Origin: Corynebacterium casei LMG S-19264
Lineage (GTDB): Bacteria; Actinomycetota; Actinomycetes; Mycobacteriales; Mycobacteriaceae
Direction of reading: 5' to 3'
Assembly: GCF_000550785.1 (NCBI RefSeq)
Contig: NZ_CP004350.1
Span: forward strand, 266,835 to 330,834
DNA length: 64,000 bases
Both the position numbers and the translations under genes were made by a program. Numbering within the stretch: position 1 is the first letter of the stretch; the number at the start of each line of letters is the position of its first letter. Below are positions 52,832 through 63,985 of the stretch, piece by piece. The notes under the pieces are model-generated. The model ran no database searches. It was given only the letters and a program-made list of their open reading frames with translations, and had not been told where the DNA came from.

Positions 52832-53110
52832 ATGATTACCTTTAATGAAGCAGCAGAAAAAGTCTTTCAGCACCGCGGACCTCTCGCAGGTGCGGCGGAA
52901 ACCGAGACTCACTGGCTCTTTAGCGCGAGCCGCCCGGACAACTCCATCGGGCCGACTTTGGTCAACCGCGAGACCGGTGAGATTGAGCAGTATGACACCA
53001 ACCCAAAGAATTGGCGCCCGGTACTGCAACAGTTCCGGGCGCAGGGGCCAACTCAGGTGCCAATCCCTGACGAGTTTTATGAGGCCCCGGAGCAGATCAA
53101 GGCTCCCTAA
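52832..53110 (+). CDS. Small protein resembling YrhB / immunity-35-type domains
   Basis: This encodes 92 aa from ATG 52832. Opening MITFNEAAEKVFQHRGPLAG, then THWLFSASRPDNSIGPTLVNRETGEIEQYD and NWRPVLQQFRAQG. A helix plus a small sheet with LVNRETGEI is the pattern of YrhB/Imm35-like proteins, but the match is weak. There is no signal peptide. The longer frame from 52682 has no support. It converges on the next gene. Confidence 0.5.
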   Translation: MITFNEAAEKVFQHRGPLAGAAETETHWLFSASRPDNSIGPTLVNRETGEIEQYDTNPKNWRPVLQQFRAQGPTQVPIPDEFYEAPEQIKAP

Positions 53111-53113
53111 GAA

Positions 53114-54628
53114 TTAGGGTGCAGGCACTGGTTCTACTTCGCGGGCCTGCCCGTCGCTTGGATCAGCTGGTTCTTCAAATACCTGCTGTGGCTTGCGGGT
53201 GATCACCGCAACTACAAAGCCAATGATAACGATGGCAGCCAACACAATCGCGGACGTCCACAACATGGTGGCGCTGCCTTCATTGCCGGCAGAAATCAGA
53301 CCAGTGGTCGCCCAGTTCAACGGCGTCAGGTCCGCGAGCACTTGCCAGATGGTGCCCACCTCACCGGTGGTGGCCGTCTTCCAGACGTAGCCCACCAGGC
53401 CCACCTGCACAATGCCGGCCACAGCCGTTGCAATCAGTCCCGGTGTGGCCCCCATGCGCGCGAACACCGCGCGGGTCATCACGGTTGAAGCCAGTGATGC
53501 CAAAGTCATCATGACGGCGCCAACGACTAGGCCCAGCGGCGAGATAGATCCACCAAGCAACCACAGCAACATCGTGCCAGCCGCGACCAGACCAATCGTG
53601 CCCACGGTCAACGTAATAACCGGGCGGCCCAGACGATTAATCCAGGCCCAGCCCAATGCCGCACCGCCGAGCATCACCAATGCTGCAAGCAGCATGGCAA
53701 CCACAGGGCTCAACGCGCCGGAGGTCTCCCCTTCTGCCGCGGCAAGTTCTGGGTCAACTTCCTCAGCACCTTCGCCCGCTGCTGGCGCCTGCACCGCTGG
53801 TAAGGCACGCTGCACTGCATCCGCCTTGGTCTTGTTCAGGTCGGCCATGGTCTTGACGCGATCAGCGCCATCGGCAAGCTCTTGCGAACCGCCAGTCAGA
53901 TCCCCGGTACCCGATTGCAGCTCCTGCAGCCCAGCCAGCAACTGCTTGCTTCCCTCAGTCGCTGAGTAAACACCATCGTGATACGCATATCCCGGCACTT
54001 CCAGCTGATTAGCCAGCTCACGGGAACCATCTTGCAGCTCCGTGAGTGGTCCGGTGATTTCTTCACCGACATCAAAGTTTTCTAGTTGCTTCTTCAAATC
54101 CCCGATTGCAGAACGAATCTCTTTCGCGTCATCTGTATCGACGCCCTCCAGATCCTTTTCCGCCGCATCCACTGCCTCTAGCAGCTGGCCCTGAACCGCG
54201 CCTAGGCCAACCACCTGGTTGACCGCAGTATCTACGGCATTGGCCAACTCTGTCGCGCCATCGCCCAGTTGCCCCGTACCAGCCTGCAACTGCGTCATTC
54301 CGTTGGTCAGTTCCTGCGCGCCATCAACAAGCTGATCCACACCAGGTCCCAATTGGTCGGCGCCTTCGCGGAGCTCAGAGGTGCCATCTGCAAGCTGTTC
54401 TGCTCCCGTGACCAAGAAACCAGCCTGCGACTGCGCCTCACCCGCCGCGCGACGAGCATTCACAATGTCTTCCGCCGTGACCTGATCAGCCGGAGCCCCC
54501 GTAGCATCCTCCCCGCTCGACCACGCCTGGGACGGCTCCCAAGAAGTAGAAAACGCGAAAACCGCGCCCACAATAATGGGCACGGTCAAAAGCAACGACC
54601 ATAGAGCGCGGGTGGTACGAGAAGTCAT
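53114..54628 (-). CDS. YhgE/Pip-like membrane protein with heptad repeats
   Basis: This encodes 504 aa from ATG 54628 (a TTG at 54667 lengthens it by 13). One N-terminal membrane segment precedes an extracellular domain (about 45-310) with many LxxGxxQL/GAxEL repeats (ADGTSELREGADQLGPGVDQL, TQLQAGTGQLGDGATEL, TGDLTGGSQELADGADRV). About five to six membrane helices follow, with a cytosolic tail. This is the layout of YhgE/Pip and related type VII-secretion-linked and phage-infection proteins. It lies next to katA, as its counterpart does in C. glutamicum (as I recall, near cg0310-0311). Confidence 0.8.
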   Translation of the reverse strand: MTSRTTRALWSLLLTVPIIVGAVFAFSTSWEPSQAWSSGEDATGAPADQVTAEDIVNARRAAGEAQSQAGFLVTGAEQLADGTSELREGADQLGPGVDQLVDGAQELTNGMTQLQAGTGQLGDGATELANAVDTAVNQVVGLGAVQGQLLEAVDAAEKDLEGVDTDDAKEIRSAIGDLKKQLENFDVGEEITGPLTELQDGSRELANQLEVPGYAYHDGVYSATEGSKQLLAGLQELQSGTGDLTGGSQELADGADRVKTMADLNKTKADAVQRALPAVQAPAAGEGAEEVDPELAAAEGETSGALSPVVAMLLAALVMLGGAALGWAWINRLGRPVITLTVGTIGLVAAGTMLLWLLGGSISPLGLVVGAVMMTLASLASTVMTRAVFARMGATPGLIATAVAGIVQVGLVGYVWKTATTGEVGTIWQVLADLTPLNWATTGLISAGNEGSATMLWTSAIVLAAIVIIGFVVAVITRKPQQVFEEPADPSDGQAREVEPVPAP

Positions 54629-54685
54629 AGAAGAAAACTTATCTACCACCAGCGCCTTAATGGGCAAGGCGCACCGAGGGTGCGA

Positions 54686-56221
54686 TTACTTCTTGGTTGC
54701 GTAAACTTCGCGAACGCGAGCGCCGAGCTCTTCGTCAACATTGGTCCAGTACTCATAGACCTGCTGCTCAACCTGCTCGGAGATGCCAGCCATTGCGTTG
54801 GTGATGTTGTCTACCAGACGCTCCTTCTCACCGTCATCATATACCTCGCGGTACAGGATGCCAGCCTGCATGAAGTCATCATCATCCTGGTGCTTCACGT
54901 AAGGAGCACGAACCAAGTCGGTGCCGTGTGGATCTGGGTTGACGTACAGGTCAGAAGCCTGGCCGTTAGGCTGAGCCGAGGTCTCACCGTCATCCAGGTA
55001 GCCAGCGCCCTTGCCATAGCGGTTAGGGCTGTACACAGGGTCATTCTCGTTGTTGAACAGGAAGGCCATGGAACCCTCGTGCTCGTAGGTGTTGACCTTG
55101 TCAGCGTTCAGTGGCTGGTTTACAGGCAGCTGCTTGTAGTTCGCACCAATGCGGTAACGCTGCTGGTCAGCGTATGCGAAGGTGCGAGCCTGAAGCATGC
55201 GGTCTGGGGAAAGGCCAACGCCAGGAACCAGGTTAGAAGGATCCAGAGCAACCTGCTCAATCTGAGCGAAGAAGTTGCGTGGGTTGCGGTTCAGAACGAA
55301 GTAGCCCACATCAACCAGTGGGTAATCCTTCTGGGACCAAGTCTTGGTCAGATCGAATGGGTTCCAGCGGTAGTTCTCTGCATCCTCGAAAGGCATGATC
55401 TGGACCTTAACGTCCCAGATTGGGTAGTCACCCTGCTCAATCGCGTTGTGCAGATCCTCACGGTGGTAGTCAGCATTCTTACCAGCCATCTCCGCTGCCT
55501 CAGCATCGGTGAAGGTCTCCCAGCCCTGACGGGTCTTGAAGTGGTACTTGATCCAGACTGGCTTGCCCTCTTCGTTGATCCACTGGAAGGTGTGGGAGCC
55601 GAAGCCGTCCTGGTGACGGGAGGTCTTAGGGGTACCGCGGTCACCCATCAAGTAGGTGACCTGGTGAGCGGACTCAGGAGTACGGGTCCAGAAATCCCAC
55701 TGCATATCAGCGCTACGCAGACCGTTATTGCCAAGACGCTTCTGGGAGTGGATGAAATCTGGGAACTTCATGCCGTCGCGCAAGAAGAAGGTTGGGGTGT
55801 TGTTACCCACGATGTCGTAGTTGCCGTCTTCGGTGTAGAAGCGGAGTGCGAAACCGTGAACGTCACGCCAGGTATCAGGGGAGCCCTGCTCACCAGCAAC
55901 GGTGGAGAAACGGACCATCATTGGGGTGACGGTGTCCTTCTGGAACAGCTTTGCCTTGGTGAACTCAGAAACATCTTCGGTGATGTGCAGTTCGCCGAAT
56001 GCGCCGTGGCCCTTTGCGTGAGGGGTACGCTCTGGGACGCGCTCACGGTTGAAGTGAGCCAGCTTTTCAATCAGGTGGATGTCATTGAGGACGTTTGGGC
56101 CCTGTGGACCAGCGGTGATCGAGGTGTTCTCGGATGGGACAGGCTGACCAGATGGGCTAGTTGAATTGCCCTGGCCAGCGACACGCTCGCCCTTGTTCAG
56201 TACTTCATCAGCAGCAGACAT
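54686..56221 (-). CDS. katA: Catalase KatA (monofunctional haem)
   Basis: This encodes 511 aa, the length of small-subunit catalases. Active His in RERVPERTPHAKGHGAFGE, Asn in NYDIVGNNTPTFFLRDGMKFPDFIHSQKR, and the haem-ligand Tyr in RTFAYADQQRYRIG. It decomposes hydrogen peroxide in the cytosol. It is divergent from sigC. The upstream region has an imperfect inverted repeat (CTTCGGCAAAC ... ATCGAAG, about 56286-56306) that could be a redox-regulator site. Confidence 0.95.
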   Translation of the reverse strand: MSAADEVLNKGERVAGQGNSTSPSGQPVPSENTSITAGPQGPNVLNDIHLIEKLAHFNRERVPERTPHAKGHGAFGELHITEDVSEFTKAKLFQKDTVTPMMVRFSTVAGEQGSPDTWRDVHGFALRFYTEDGNYDIVGNNTPTFFLRDGMKFPDFIHSQKRLGNNGLRSADMQWDFWTRTPESAHQVTYLMGDRGTPKTSRHQDGFGSHTFQWINEEGKPVWIKYHFKTRQGWETFTDAEAAEMAGKNADYHREDLHNAIEQGDYPIWDVKVQIMPFEDAENYRWNPFDLTKTWSQKDYPLVDVGYFVLNRNPRNFFAQIEQVALDPSNLVPGVGLSPDRMLQARTFAYADQQRYRIGANYKQLPVNQPLNADKVNTYEHEGSMAFLFNNENDPVYSPNRYGKGAGYLDDGETSAQPNGQASDLYVNPDPHGTDLVRAPYVKHQDDDDFMQAGILYREVYDDGEKERLVDNITNAMAGISEQVEQQVYEYWTNVDEELGARVREVYATKK

Positions 56222-56426
56222 TTGTGCTCCTAAGTCGTCGGGTTGATTGTCATGGGGTGCTTCCTATTCTAACCCCGTTTATAAACTTCGGCAAACAATA
56301 ATCGAAGATTTATACGTTTTACCCAATATTCTCCGGGGCAATTGAAAAGATCTCCATATCGCCCCAGTTGAGCGCGTTTTCAACGCGGATTCATCTCCAA
56401 CTTTTGACAGGATTACCACCATACGG

Positions 56427-57005
56427 ATGACCCCCTATGTGGCTGGTAGATTCATAGAGGTGAATTCCAACCATGGGCGTGATGATGCGCGCGTTACTGA
56501 GCTTGCCTTGCAAGCCGGTCGCGGCGATCGGAGCGCACTCACGGAATTCATCCGCGCCACCCAAGATGATGTGTGGCGCCTGCTTGCGCACTTGGGCGGA
56601 CCCGAAATAGCCGATGACCTCACGCAAGAGACTTACCTGCGTGTGATTGGTGCGCTCCCCCGCTTTGCCGCGCGGTCATCGGCACGCACCTGGCTGCTAT
56701 CCCTCGCGCGTCGCGTGTGGGTGGACAACATCCGCCACGACATGGCCCGCCCACGGAAATCCGCCACCGAATATGAAGATGCCACCGCCCAGTCAGCCTC
56801 CCCTGAAAACTCCTCCGCGTGGGCCGAGTGGATCGATGCTCGCGCGCTGATCGATGCCCTGCCGGAAGACCGCCGCGAAGCGCTAATTCTTACCCAAGTT
56901 CTTGGCTACACCTATGAGGAAGCCGCAAAGATTGCCGGCGTTCGCGTGGGCACGATCCGCTCCCGTGTCTCCCGCGCACGCAAAGACCTCATCGAAGGCT
57001 CCTAG
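56427..57005 (+). CDS. sigC: ECF sigma factor SigC
   Basis: This encodes 192 aa. Region 2 (about 30-100): TEFIRATQDDVWRLLAHLGGPEIADDLTQETYLRVIGALPRF. Region 4 (about 130-190): ALPEDRREALILTQVLGYTYEEAAKIAGVRVGTIRSRVSRARKDL. In C. glutamicum SigC (cg0309), also between katA and asd/lysC, governs cytochrome bd and haem genes when the cytochrome aa3 branch fails. That role is carried over by position. No anti-sigma gene follows. Confidence 0.88.
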   Translation: MTPYVAGRFIEVNSNHGRDDARVTELALQAGRGDRSALTEFIRATQDDVWRLLAHLGGPEIADDLTQETYLRVIGALPRFAARSSARTWLLSLARRVWVDNIRHDMARPRKSATEYEDATAQSASPENSSAWAEWIDARALIDALPEDRREALILTQVLGYTYEEAAKIAGVRVGTIRSRVSRARKDLIEGS

Positions 57006-57321
57006 TTAACGGCTGCTATTTCCCAGCACCAGCCAATTGTTACGAAACATTGACACTACCTGGTTTCTACTCCACTAGCTGGCACATCACCACTAAGACT
57101 TCTCAGAAGTGGCAACCCTTTACTTCTTTTCCGGAAGACATAGATCACCACCCCGAGTAGGTTTGAAGTGTTGTACGGCTTCTTTAGCGAGATGCCCGTT
57201 ATTTTTGCATCAGAGATTTGTTGGTATTCAGCCGACCGCGCGACGTGGGAAATAGCCATTGTTGGCAATGAGTACCTGCGTTTTGCGCGAGAAAAATTAA
57301 TCGATTTGGAGTTGTCTTCCC
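57006..57321. other. 316-bp gap between sigC and the YkvI-type gene
   Basis: No gene is readable on either strand. It should hold the sigC terminator side and the promoter of the next gene. I see no clear hairpin with a T-run. Confidence 0.4.
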
Positions 57322-58857
57322 ATGATTAAACGCGCAGTGGGGATTTCCATGGCGTTTGTTGGCGTCCTTGTGGGCGCCGGTTTTGCTTCCGGCCAGGAAG
57401 CAATGCAGTACTTTGTTTCCTTTGGCGAGATGGGTTTGTGGGGCGTTCTCGTCGCCGCCGTCTTGACCACTATCACGGGTATTGCCGTCTTGCAGCTTGG
57501 CTCTTACTTCCAGGCGAATGAGCACACCGCGGTTTATAACCGCGTCTCCGGACCGATTACTTCCAAGATTTTGGATATCGGCACCCTTATTACTTTGTTC
57601 AGCATTGGCTTTGTCATGTTCGCCGGCGCTGGTTCTAACCTGGCGCAGCAATTCGATGGCCTCCCAATTTTCATGGGTGCACTCATTATGCTGATTCTGG
57701 TGCTCCTGACTGGTCTGTTGAACGTGGACAAGGTCACCGCAGTTATCGGCGCTATCACGCCAGTCATTATCATTCTGATCGTTGGCGTCACAGGCTACAC
57801 CTTGCTTACCACGGACCTGGACGTTGCTGCGGCTCACGAATACGCGGTCAACAACGTTGACGGTCCGCTGCCTAACTGGTGGCTGTCTGCCATGAACTAC
57901 ACCGGTTTGAACATCATGTGTGCAGTGTCCATGGCGATTGTTATCGGCGGCAATATACTGGATAACCGTGCTGTTGGTCTGGGCGGCGTCTTGGGTGGTC
58001 TGACCACCTTGCTGCTGCTGGCCCTGCTGGTTTCTTCCCTGTTCTTTGTTGCACCAGAGGTTAACGGGACAGACCTTCCAGCCCTTGCCCTCATCAACGG
58101 TATTAACCCTGCACTGGGTTACATCATGACCTTCGCTATCTTCGGCATGATCTTCAACACCGCGGTGGGCATGTTCTACGCCATGGCGAAGCGTTTGACC
58201 CGCGATAAGCCACACCTGTTCTACCCCGTTTACGTAATTGCTTGTCTCATCGGCTTTGCTCTCTCTTTCGTCGGCTTCCAGCCCTTGGTTGCCAACGTCT
58301 ACCCAATCTTGGGCTACATCGGTATTTTGATGATTGCTGTGATGTCCTTTGCATGGTTTAAGAACCGCGACAAGGTCAAGACCGAAACGGACCGCCGCAT
58401 GCGCGCCCGCAAGCTGGTTGCGCGCAAGTTGGACCCACGCAAGCGCTTTAACAAGAAGAACGAGCGTGAGCTGGCAAAGCTAGCCAATGAATCCAACATG
58501 GCCACTCCAGAATTCGTCGAAGTTGTCTCTGATGAGGTCCTCGACGAGCTCGAATCCGATGCTGAGCTGGAAGACTTCGACCGTGAAGACCCAGCGCCTT
58601 CAGTCACCTATGTTCAGCACACCAAGCCAGTTATTCCCGCAATCGACGAGCCAGACACAACTTCAGCTGCGCCAACGACCTCAGCAGCAGATGGCGCTAA
58701 CACTGAAACAACAGCAGGCAGCAACGCAACTCCTGCTAACGCGCCGGTTGGCAATCCAGACACTACAATCGATACAGCGGCCGCACCAACCACTACTCCG
58801 GATGCCGATCTTGATTTCGGCGGCCCAGAAGACTCAAACGCTACGCAAAAGAGCTAG
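57322..58857 (+). CDS. YkvI-type membrane transporter with a long acidic tail
   Basis: This encodes 511 aa. About ten membrane segments occupy residues 1-345. The opening AVGISMAFVGVLVGAGFASGQEAMQYFVSFG matches the YkvI family of the APC superfamily, with unknown substrate. Residues 350-400 are strongly basic (RRMRARKLVARKLDPRKRFNKKNERE). 400-511 is acidic, then Thr/Ala/Pro-rich and disordered. The tail is longer than usual for the family. C. glutamicum has a small protein (cg0308) at this position instead, as far as I recall. Confidence 0.75.
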   Translation: MIKRAVGISMAFVGVLVGAGFASGQEAMQYFVSFGEMGLWGVLVAAVLTTITGIAVLQLGSYFQANEHTAVYNRVSGPITSKILDIGTLITLFSIGFVMFAGAGSNLAQQFDGLPIFMGALIMLILVLLTGLLNVDKVTAVIGAITPVIIILIVGVTGYTLLTTDLDVAAAHEYAVNNVDGPLPNWWLSAMNYTGLNIMCAVSMAIVIGGNILDNRAVGLGGVLGGLTTLLLLALLVSSLFFVAPEVNGTDLPALALINGINPALGYIMTFAIFGMIFNTAVGMFYAMAKRLTRDKPHLFYPVYVIACLIGFALSFVGFQPLVANVYPILGYIGILMIAVMSFAWFKNRDKVKTETDRRMRARKLVARKLDPRKRFNKKNERELAKLANESNMATPEFVEVVSDEVLDELESDAELEDFDREDPAPSVTYVQHTKPVIPAIDEPDTTSAAPTTSAADGANTETTAGSNATPANAPVGNPDTTIDTAAAPTTTPDADLDFGGPEDSNATQKS

Positions 58858-58934
58858 CTTGCTCGCCTGCATGACTGTGTGCCGACTAGTTGGCTAGTTC
58901 GGCACAAGCGCAAGCTTCTACGAAGACACAACGC

Positions 58935-58987
58935 AAAAATCCACCTGTATTCGCTCTCGTTATGAGAAGCGTTCCAGGTGGATTTTT
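58935..58987. terminator. Bidirectional terminator between the YkvI-type gene and asd
   Basis: A 13-bp perfect stem AAAAATCCACCTG / CAGGTGGATTTTT with A-run and T-run on either side, between convergent genes. Confidence 0.85.
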
Positions 58988-59042
58988 GTATTAGAAGCCT
59001 GCCGAGCTTTCTCGGAATTCCGTTCCCGGCAAGGCTGTGGTT

Positions 59043-60077
<1,035 letters not shown>

Positions 60078-60151
60078 TTATCTACCCTGTCTTTTAAAAT
60101 CTTTTGTGTGTGCGCCAAGCCTTCCACAAGGCTTGCGCGGAAATCTAGAGC

Positions 60152-60670
60152 CTATCGGCCGGTGCCTGCGTAGACGGCTGCTTCTTCTTCGCCGCCGAGC
60201 TGGAACTTCTCGTGCAGTGCGCGTGCGGAACGGTCAAGGTCTGCCTCGCGTACGAGGACAGAAATGCGGATTTCAGAAGTCGAAATCAGCTCAATGTTCA
60301 CATTCACATCACGCAGTGCCTCAGTGAAATCAGCGGTCACGCCTGGGTGCGACTTCATACCAGCACCAACCAAGGAAACCTTGCCCACCTGGTCATCGTA
60401 TAAAACATTGCCCCAGGAGAATTCTTCCTTCATCTTGGACAAAATCTCCATGGCACGTGGGCCATCGGTGCGTGGGCAGGTGAACGTGATGTCAGTCTTG
60501 CCGTCTTCCAAAGAAGAAACGTTCTGCAACACCATGTCAATGTTGATCTCAGCGTCTGCGACCGCACGGAAGACCTTTGCGGCCTCACCAGGCTGGTCAG
60601 GAATGCCCAAGACGGTGACCTTGGCTTCGGACTTGTCAGTTGCTACACCAGTAAGTACTGCTTCTTCCAT
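60152..60670 (-). CDS. lysC: Aspartokinase beta subunit from an internal start
   Basis: Inside lysC, ATG 60670 is preceded by GGAGG at 8 bases (TGGAGGATATTCCC), much better than chance. In-frame translation gives [20 protein letters not shown] and 172 aa in total. C. glutamicum makes the regulatory beta subunit of 172 aa from the same kind of internal start. It contains the ACT domains only. Confidence 0.85.
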   Translation of the reverse strand: MEEAVLTGVATDKSEAKVTVLGIPDQPGEAAKVFRAVADAEINIDMVLQNVSSLEDGKTDITFTCPRTDGPRAMEILSKMKEEFSWGNVLYDDQVGKVSLVGAGMKSHPGVTADFTEALRDVNVNIELISTSEIRISVLVREADLDRSARALHEKFQLGGEEEAAVYAGTGR

Positions 60671-61417
60671 GGGAATATCCTCCATTGAACCGGCAATCAG
60701 CGTGCCGGCATCATTGCTGTATGACGAACGAACTCGAAGTGGAACATTAAAGGCACGCGCGTATTCCACGCTGCGCAGGACCAGAATCTTGGAACCAACC
60801 GCTGCCAGCTCCAGCATCTCCTCAAAGGAGAGCTTCTCCAGCTTCTGCGCGTTAGGAACAATGCGTGGGTCAGCGGTGTAGACACCATCAACGTCTGAGT
60901 AAATCTCACACACATCAGCGTTCAACGCTGCGGCAAGTGCAACCGCTGTGGTGTCGGAGCCACCGCGACCCAAGGTGGTGACATCGCGGGTGTCCTTATT
61001 AACGCCCTGGAAACCAGCCACAATACAAATGCGGCCCTTTTCCAGTGCTTCTTGCAAACGCCCCGGGGTGACATCAACAATGCGGGCATTGCCGTGGCGC
61101 TCAGTGGTGAGCACGCCTGCCTGGGAACCAGTGAAAGACTGTGCCGTAGCGCCCAAGGATTCCACTGCCATGGCCACGAGCGCGTTAGAAATACGCTCAC
61201 CGGCGGTTAACAGCATGTCCATTTCGCGCTGCGGCGGAACTGGGTTGACCTGGGCTGCAAGGTCCAGCAGTTCATCGGTAGTGTCACCCATGGCGGAGCA
61301 GACAACAACCACGTCATTGCCTGCTTTTTTCGTCGCTACAATTCGCTCTGCCACTGCGCGAATGCGTTCGGCTGACTCCAGGGAGGAGCCTCCGTACTTT
61401 TGAACGATGAGGGCCAC
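60152..61417 (-). CDS. lysC: Aspartokinase LysC, alpha subunit
   Basis: This encodes 421 aa, the same length as C. glutamicum LysC. Kinase motif [16 protein letters not shown] at the N-terminus and [18 protein letters not shown]. Two ACT domains occupy the last 170 residues ([35 protein letters not shown]). The regulatory segment reads [21 protein letters not shown] with Ser and Thr at the positions (about 301 and 311) that keep concerted lysine/threonine feedback in C. glutamicum. The enzyme is thus predicted to be feedback-sensitive. Confidence 0.95.
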   Translation of the reverse strand: MALIVQKYGGSSLESAERIRAVAERIVATKKAGNDVVVVCSAMGDTTDELLDLAAQVNPVPPQREMDMLLTAGERISNALVAMAVESLGATAQSFTGSQAGVLTTERHGNARIVDVTPGRLQEALEKGRICIVAGFQGVNKDTRDVTTLGRGGSDTTAVALAAALNADVCEIYSDVDGVYTADPRIVPNAQKLEKLSFEEMLELAAVGSKILVLRSVEYARAFNVPLRVRSSYSNDAGTLIAGSMEDIPMEEAVLTGVATDKSEAKVTVLGIPDQPGEAAKVFRAVADAEINIDMVLQNVSSLEDGKTDITFTCPRTDGPRAMEILSKMKEEFSWGNVLYDDQVGKVSLVGAGMKSHPGVTADFTEALRDVNVNIELISTSEIRISVLVREADLDRSARALHEKFQLGGEEEAAVYAGTGR

Positions 61418-61784
61418 GTCGTGTTGCCGCCTTTCGCCTTGTCCTTTTATTTGCCAGTGGAAATTTTACGTTGTTTCGGCCGCCGCCACCGACTTCTTTT
61501 CATTCACCGCACCAGTTTGGTGAGGTGAATTATGGAATATAGGCGGTGACGTCGAACAACTGCTCAATTTCTATCACTTAGTAGTCAAATTCCTATCGTA
61601 CAGGTTTAGCGTCTTTCTCCATAGTCCACACCCGCATTTTTGGGATCAATATTCCATTGACTGAAATGGTTTTTGCTTCAAGGAGGCATCGTCAAGCACT
61701 GGGCCAAGCACTGTCGAAACCTGAAGTTCTGTAATCTTGTCTCTCCATTTCCTCCATGACGGGTTTTTCACTACGGTATAGGGC
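61418..61784. other. Intergenic region between lysC and the divergent DMT gene
   Basis: It carries the divergent promoters of lysC and the DMT gene. No gene is readable, and I see no attenuator-like leader peptide for lysC. The left 100 bases contain GC-rich CGGCCGCCGCC next to AT-rich promoter-like sequence. Confidence 0.4.
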
Positions 61785-62696
61785 GTGCTTTCAAACCTCA
61801 TCGCAATCGCATTTGCCCTGGCATCGGCACTTGTTATTGCATGGGGCACCGTGGTTCGGCAAAGAATTGCCGAAAACGCCGACCGCTCGGTCATGCGCAC
61901 TGCCATGGCCAGCCCACTGTGGTGGATTGGCACGGCCAGCGCCGTTATCGCCTATGGGCTGCAATTTATCGCGCTTGGTTTTGGCACCTTATTAATTGTC
62001 CAGCCCATATTGGTGCTGTCTTTAATGTTTACGTTGCCGCTGGCCGCCTGGTATCAGGGCCGACGTATGTCTTCAGAAGAGCTCATTTGGTGCAGCCTGC
62101 TCACCATTTCTGTGGGCGTTATTTTGGTCTTTGGTCGCCCCACCGGCGGCGTTACTTCCCCGCCGCTGGAACGCTGGCTTCCGTCCTTCGCGCTCGGGCT
62201 TGCCGCCATGGTGTTTTTCAGCGTCCTTGCTCAACGCATCCGCACGCAACGCGCTTTGCTGCTCGGCGTGGTCTGCGGCATTTTGTACGGCTTCGTTGCT
62301 GTACTTTCCAAAGCCGTGGTGGACACCCTCATGGAATCTGGTATCAACGGACTTTTGACCTCCTGGCCTTTCTACACCCTGGTCATCGCCGCCGGCAGCG
62401 GCACGGTTTTGCAACAATATTCATTCCACGCCGGACCGCTTAAACATTCATTGCCGGCCATGAAAATCATTGAGCCGCTCATCGCATTCACCTTGGGCTA
62501 CACCGTTTTGAGCGAACAATTCCAGGTTCACACGTTCTTCGGTTGGACGGTTATGGCCTTCGCGGTTGCCACCATGGTTTTTGCCACCATCGTGCTTTCC
62601 CAAAAGCCGATGAGTACCCGGCCGCGGGTCAAAGTTTCTTCCGAACCGCATGATGCACGCACAACCGAAGCAGGACGGCTAGGGCATTCTCACTAG
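61785..62696 (+). CDS. DMT-family transporter (EamA/NIPA-like)
   Basis: This encodes 303 aa from a GTG start (ATA GGG C before it). Nine to ten membrane segments. The ALVIAWGTVVRQRIAE start and the GPLKHSLPAMKIIEPLIAFTLGYTVLSEQ late motif fit the drug/metabolite transporter superfamily. The substrate is unknown. The C-terminal 30 residues are polar. It converges on the mannosyltransferase gene and its stop overlaps that gene's stop by four bases. Confidence 0.8.
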   Translation: MLSNLIAIAFALASALVIAWGTVVRQRIAENADRSVMRTAMASPLWWIGTASAVIAYGLQFIALGFGTLLIVQPILVLSLMFTLPLAAWYQGRRMSSEELIWCSLLTISVGVILVFGRPTGGVTSPPLERWLPSFALGLAAMVFFSVLAQRIRTQRALLLGVVCGILYGFVAVLSKAVVDTLMESGINGLLTSWPFYTLVIAAGSGTVLQQYSFHAGPLKHSLPAMKIIEPLIAFTLGYTVLSEQFQVHTFFGWTVMAFAVATMVFATIVLSQKPMSTRPRVKVSSEPHDARTTEAGRLGHSH

Positions 62697-63985
62697 ATTG
62701 CCCAGGGGAATACGGCGAGCATGTGCGCCGAAAACCAGGTGCCGAAAAGGCCCCAGCAGGTAACTAGAATCCAGGCGACCCAGTGCGGCAGGTGTTTGAG
62801 CGCGCCCCATGCCCAAGGGATAAACAGCAAGGCAGCGGGCAGCATCAGCCGCGGGCGAGAATGCATGACGCCATCTGACAACAAGACATTGGCGGCCAGG
62901 GCGAGTGAGAACAGCCAGGTTCCCACATCCACGCGACGCCAGGCCAGAATCAGTGCGAAAGGCACACCAATAATCACCATGGTGGTGAGCAAATAGCCAG
63001 CATTTTCGGTCGAGGTTAGGGTTTGCAGGATCCATTTACCAGTCGCCAAACCAAAATCGAAGCCGGTATTCCAGTGCTTTTCTTGGGTGCCAAAATAACC
63101 GCCGACGTGCTCAAGCTGCGTCGAAGCCCACCAGATATATCCGATCAGCGGCAGTGGCGAGATGATCACGGCCACCCATGCTTTGATGGACTTGCGCGCA
63201 TAAAGAAAAACCATGACGGCGAATACAGCAACCAATGCGATTGCGGTAATGCGCACAAACGCCAAGGCAAAAATTACACCGCAGGCCATCCACCAGCGTT
63301 TATCCACCAAAGCAACCAGTACCCACACCGCCAACGCACCGAAGAGTGCTTCGGTATAAGGCATATTGAACACAATCGACATGGGCGCTGTGGTTGCCAC
63401 AATCGCCGCAGCACATTGCCCGGCGCGACTATAACCCCAGCGCGCCACCAGCGCCATGACCCCGGCGGCTAAGAATACGGTGGCTATAAAGTTGAACAAG
63501 ATTCCGGCGAGAGCATAATCCAGGCCAGTCACCAGGTGAATCAAGCGCATAATCATGGGAAAAGCCGGGAAGAATGCCAAGCGGATTTCCTCAGCCGGAT
63601 CTTCACCGATGGTGCCAGCGAAATAGCCTTCGCCGGCAATGCCAACATAGTGCGCGGCGTCCCACTTGTTCAGCAGGCCCCACACGTTGTCTTCATTGAC
63701 TGTTGCCAATAGTGCCAGCATGCCAATGCGCAGCAGGGTTCCAACAAACACAATGGCAATGGCCAACAGCCAGCCAGTTAGTCCTGGCCCCAGAGCATTT
63801 TTGCTTGCCGATGCCCCCGTGATGCGAAAGCCCGGCCATTTATCCAGGCCTAGCTTCTGCACCAGGCTGCGCGGTGATTGCGCGGGCACAGCACCGGTTG
63901 CGGGCTCGGGAGTAATTTCCGGCGCATCGTTGATACTTGGCGCTTCGCCTGTGTTCGTCTCAGTCGGGGTCGGCCGTTGACTCAT
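62693..63985 (-). CDS. PIG-V-like GT-C mannosyltransferase
   Basis: This encodes 430 aa. A 60-residue Pro/Thr/Glu-rich cytosolic start is followed by about ten membrane segments. The first extracellular loop holds LLNKWDAAHYVGIAGEGYF, the NxWDxxHYxxIAxxGY hallmark of PIG-V mannosyltransferases, with the acidic catalytic residue in WDAAHY. FFPAFPMIMRL, then VFNMPYTEALFGAL, also match. In Corynebacterium such enzymes use polyprenyl-phospho-mannose to build lipomannan or modify proteins. The exact acceptor is unknown. Confidence 0.82.
   Translation of the reverse strand: MSQRPTPTETNTGEAPSINDAPEITPEPATGAVPAQSPRSLVQKLGLDKWPGFRITGASASKNALGPGLTGWLLAIAIVFVGTLLRIGMLALLATVNEDNVWGLLNKWDAAHYVGIAGEGYFAGTIGEDPAEEIRLAFFPAFPMIMRLIHLVTGLDYALAGILFNFIATVFLAAGVMALVARWGYSRAGQCAAAIVATTAPMSIVFNMPYTEALFGALAVWVLVALVDKRWWMACGVIFALAFVRITAIALVAVFAVMVFLYARKSIKAWVAVIISPLPLIGYIWWASTQLEHVGGYFGTQEKHWNTGFDFGLATGKWILQTLTSTENAGYLLTTMVIIGVPFALILAWRRVDVGTWLFSLALAANVLLSDGVMHSRPRLMLPAALLFIPWAWGALKHLPHWVAWILVTCWGLFGTWFSAHMLAVFPWAI

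Noticed and set aside
54680..56164. A 494-codon open frame on the plus strand opposite katA
   Set aside because: It is the antisense shadow of a clear catalase, with no recognisable motif. Catalase codon bias alone keeps this frame open.
61646..61933. A 95-codon minus-strand frame upstream of lysC
   Set aside because: It overlaps the start of the DMT gene, lacks a ribosome site and shows no recognisable sequence.
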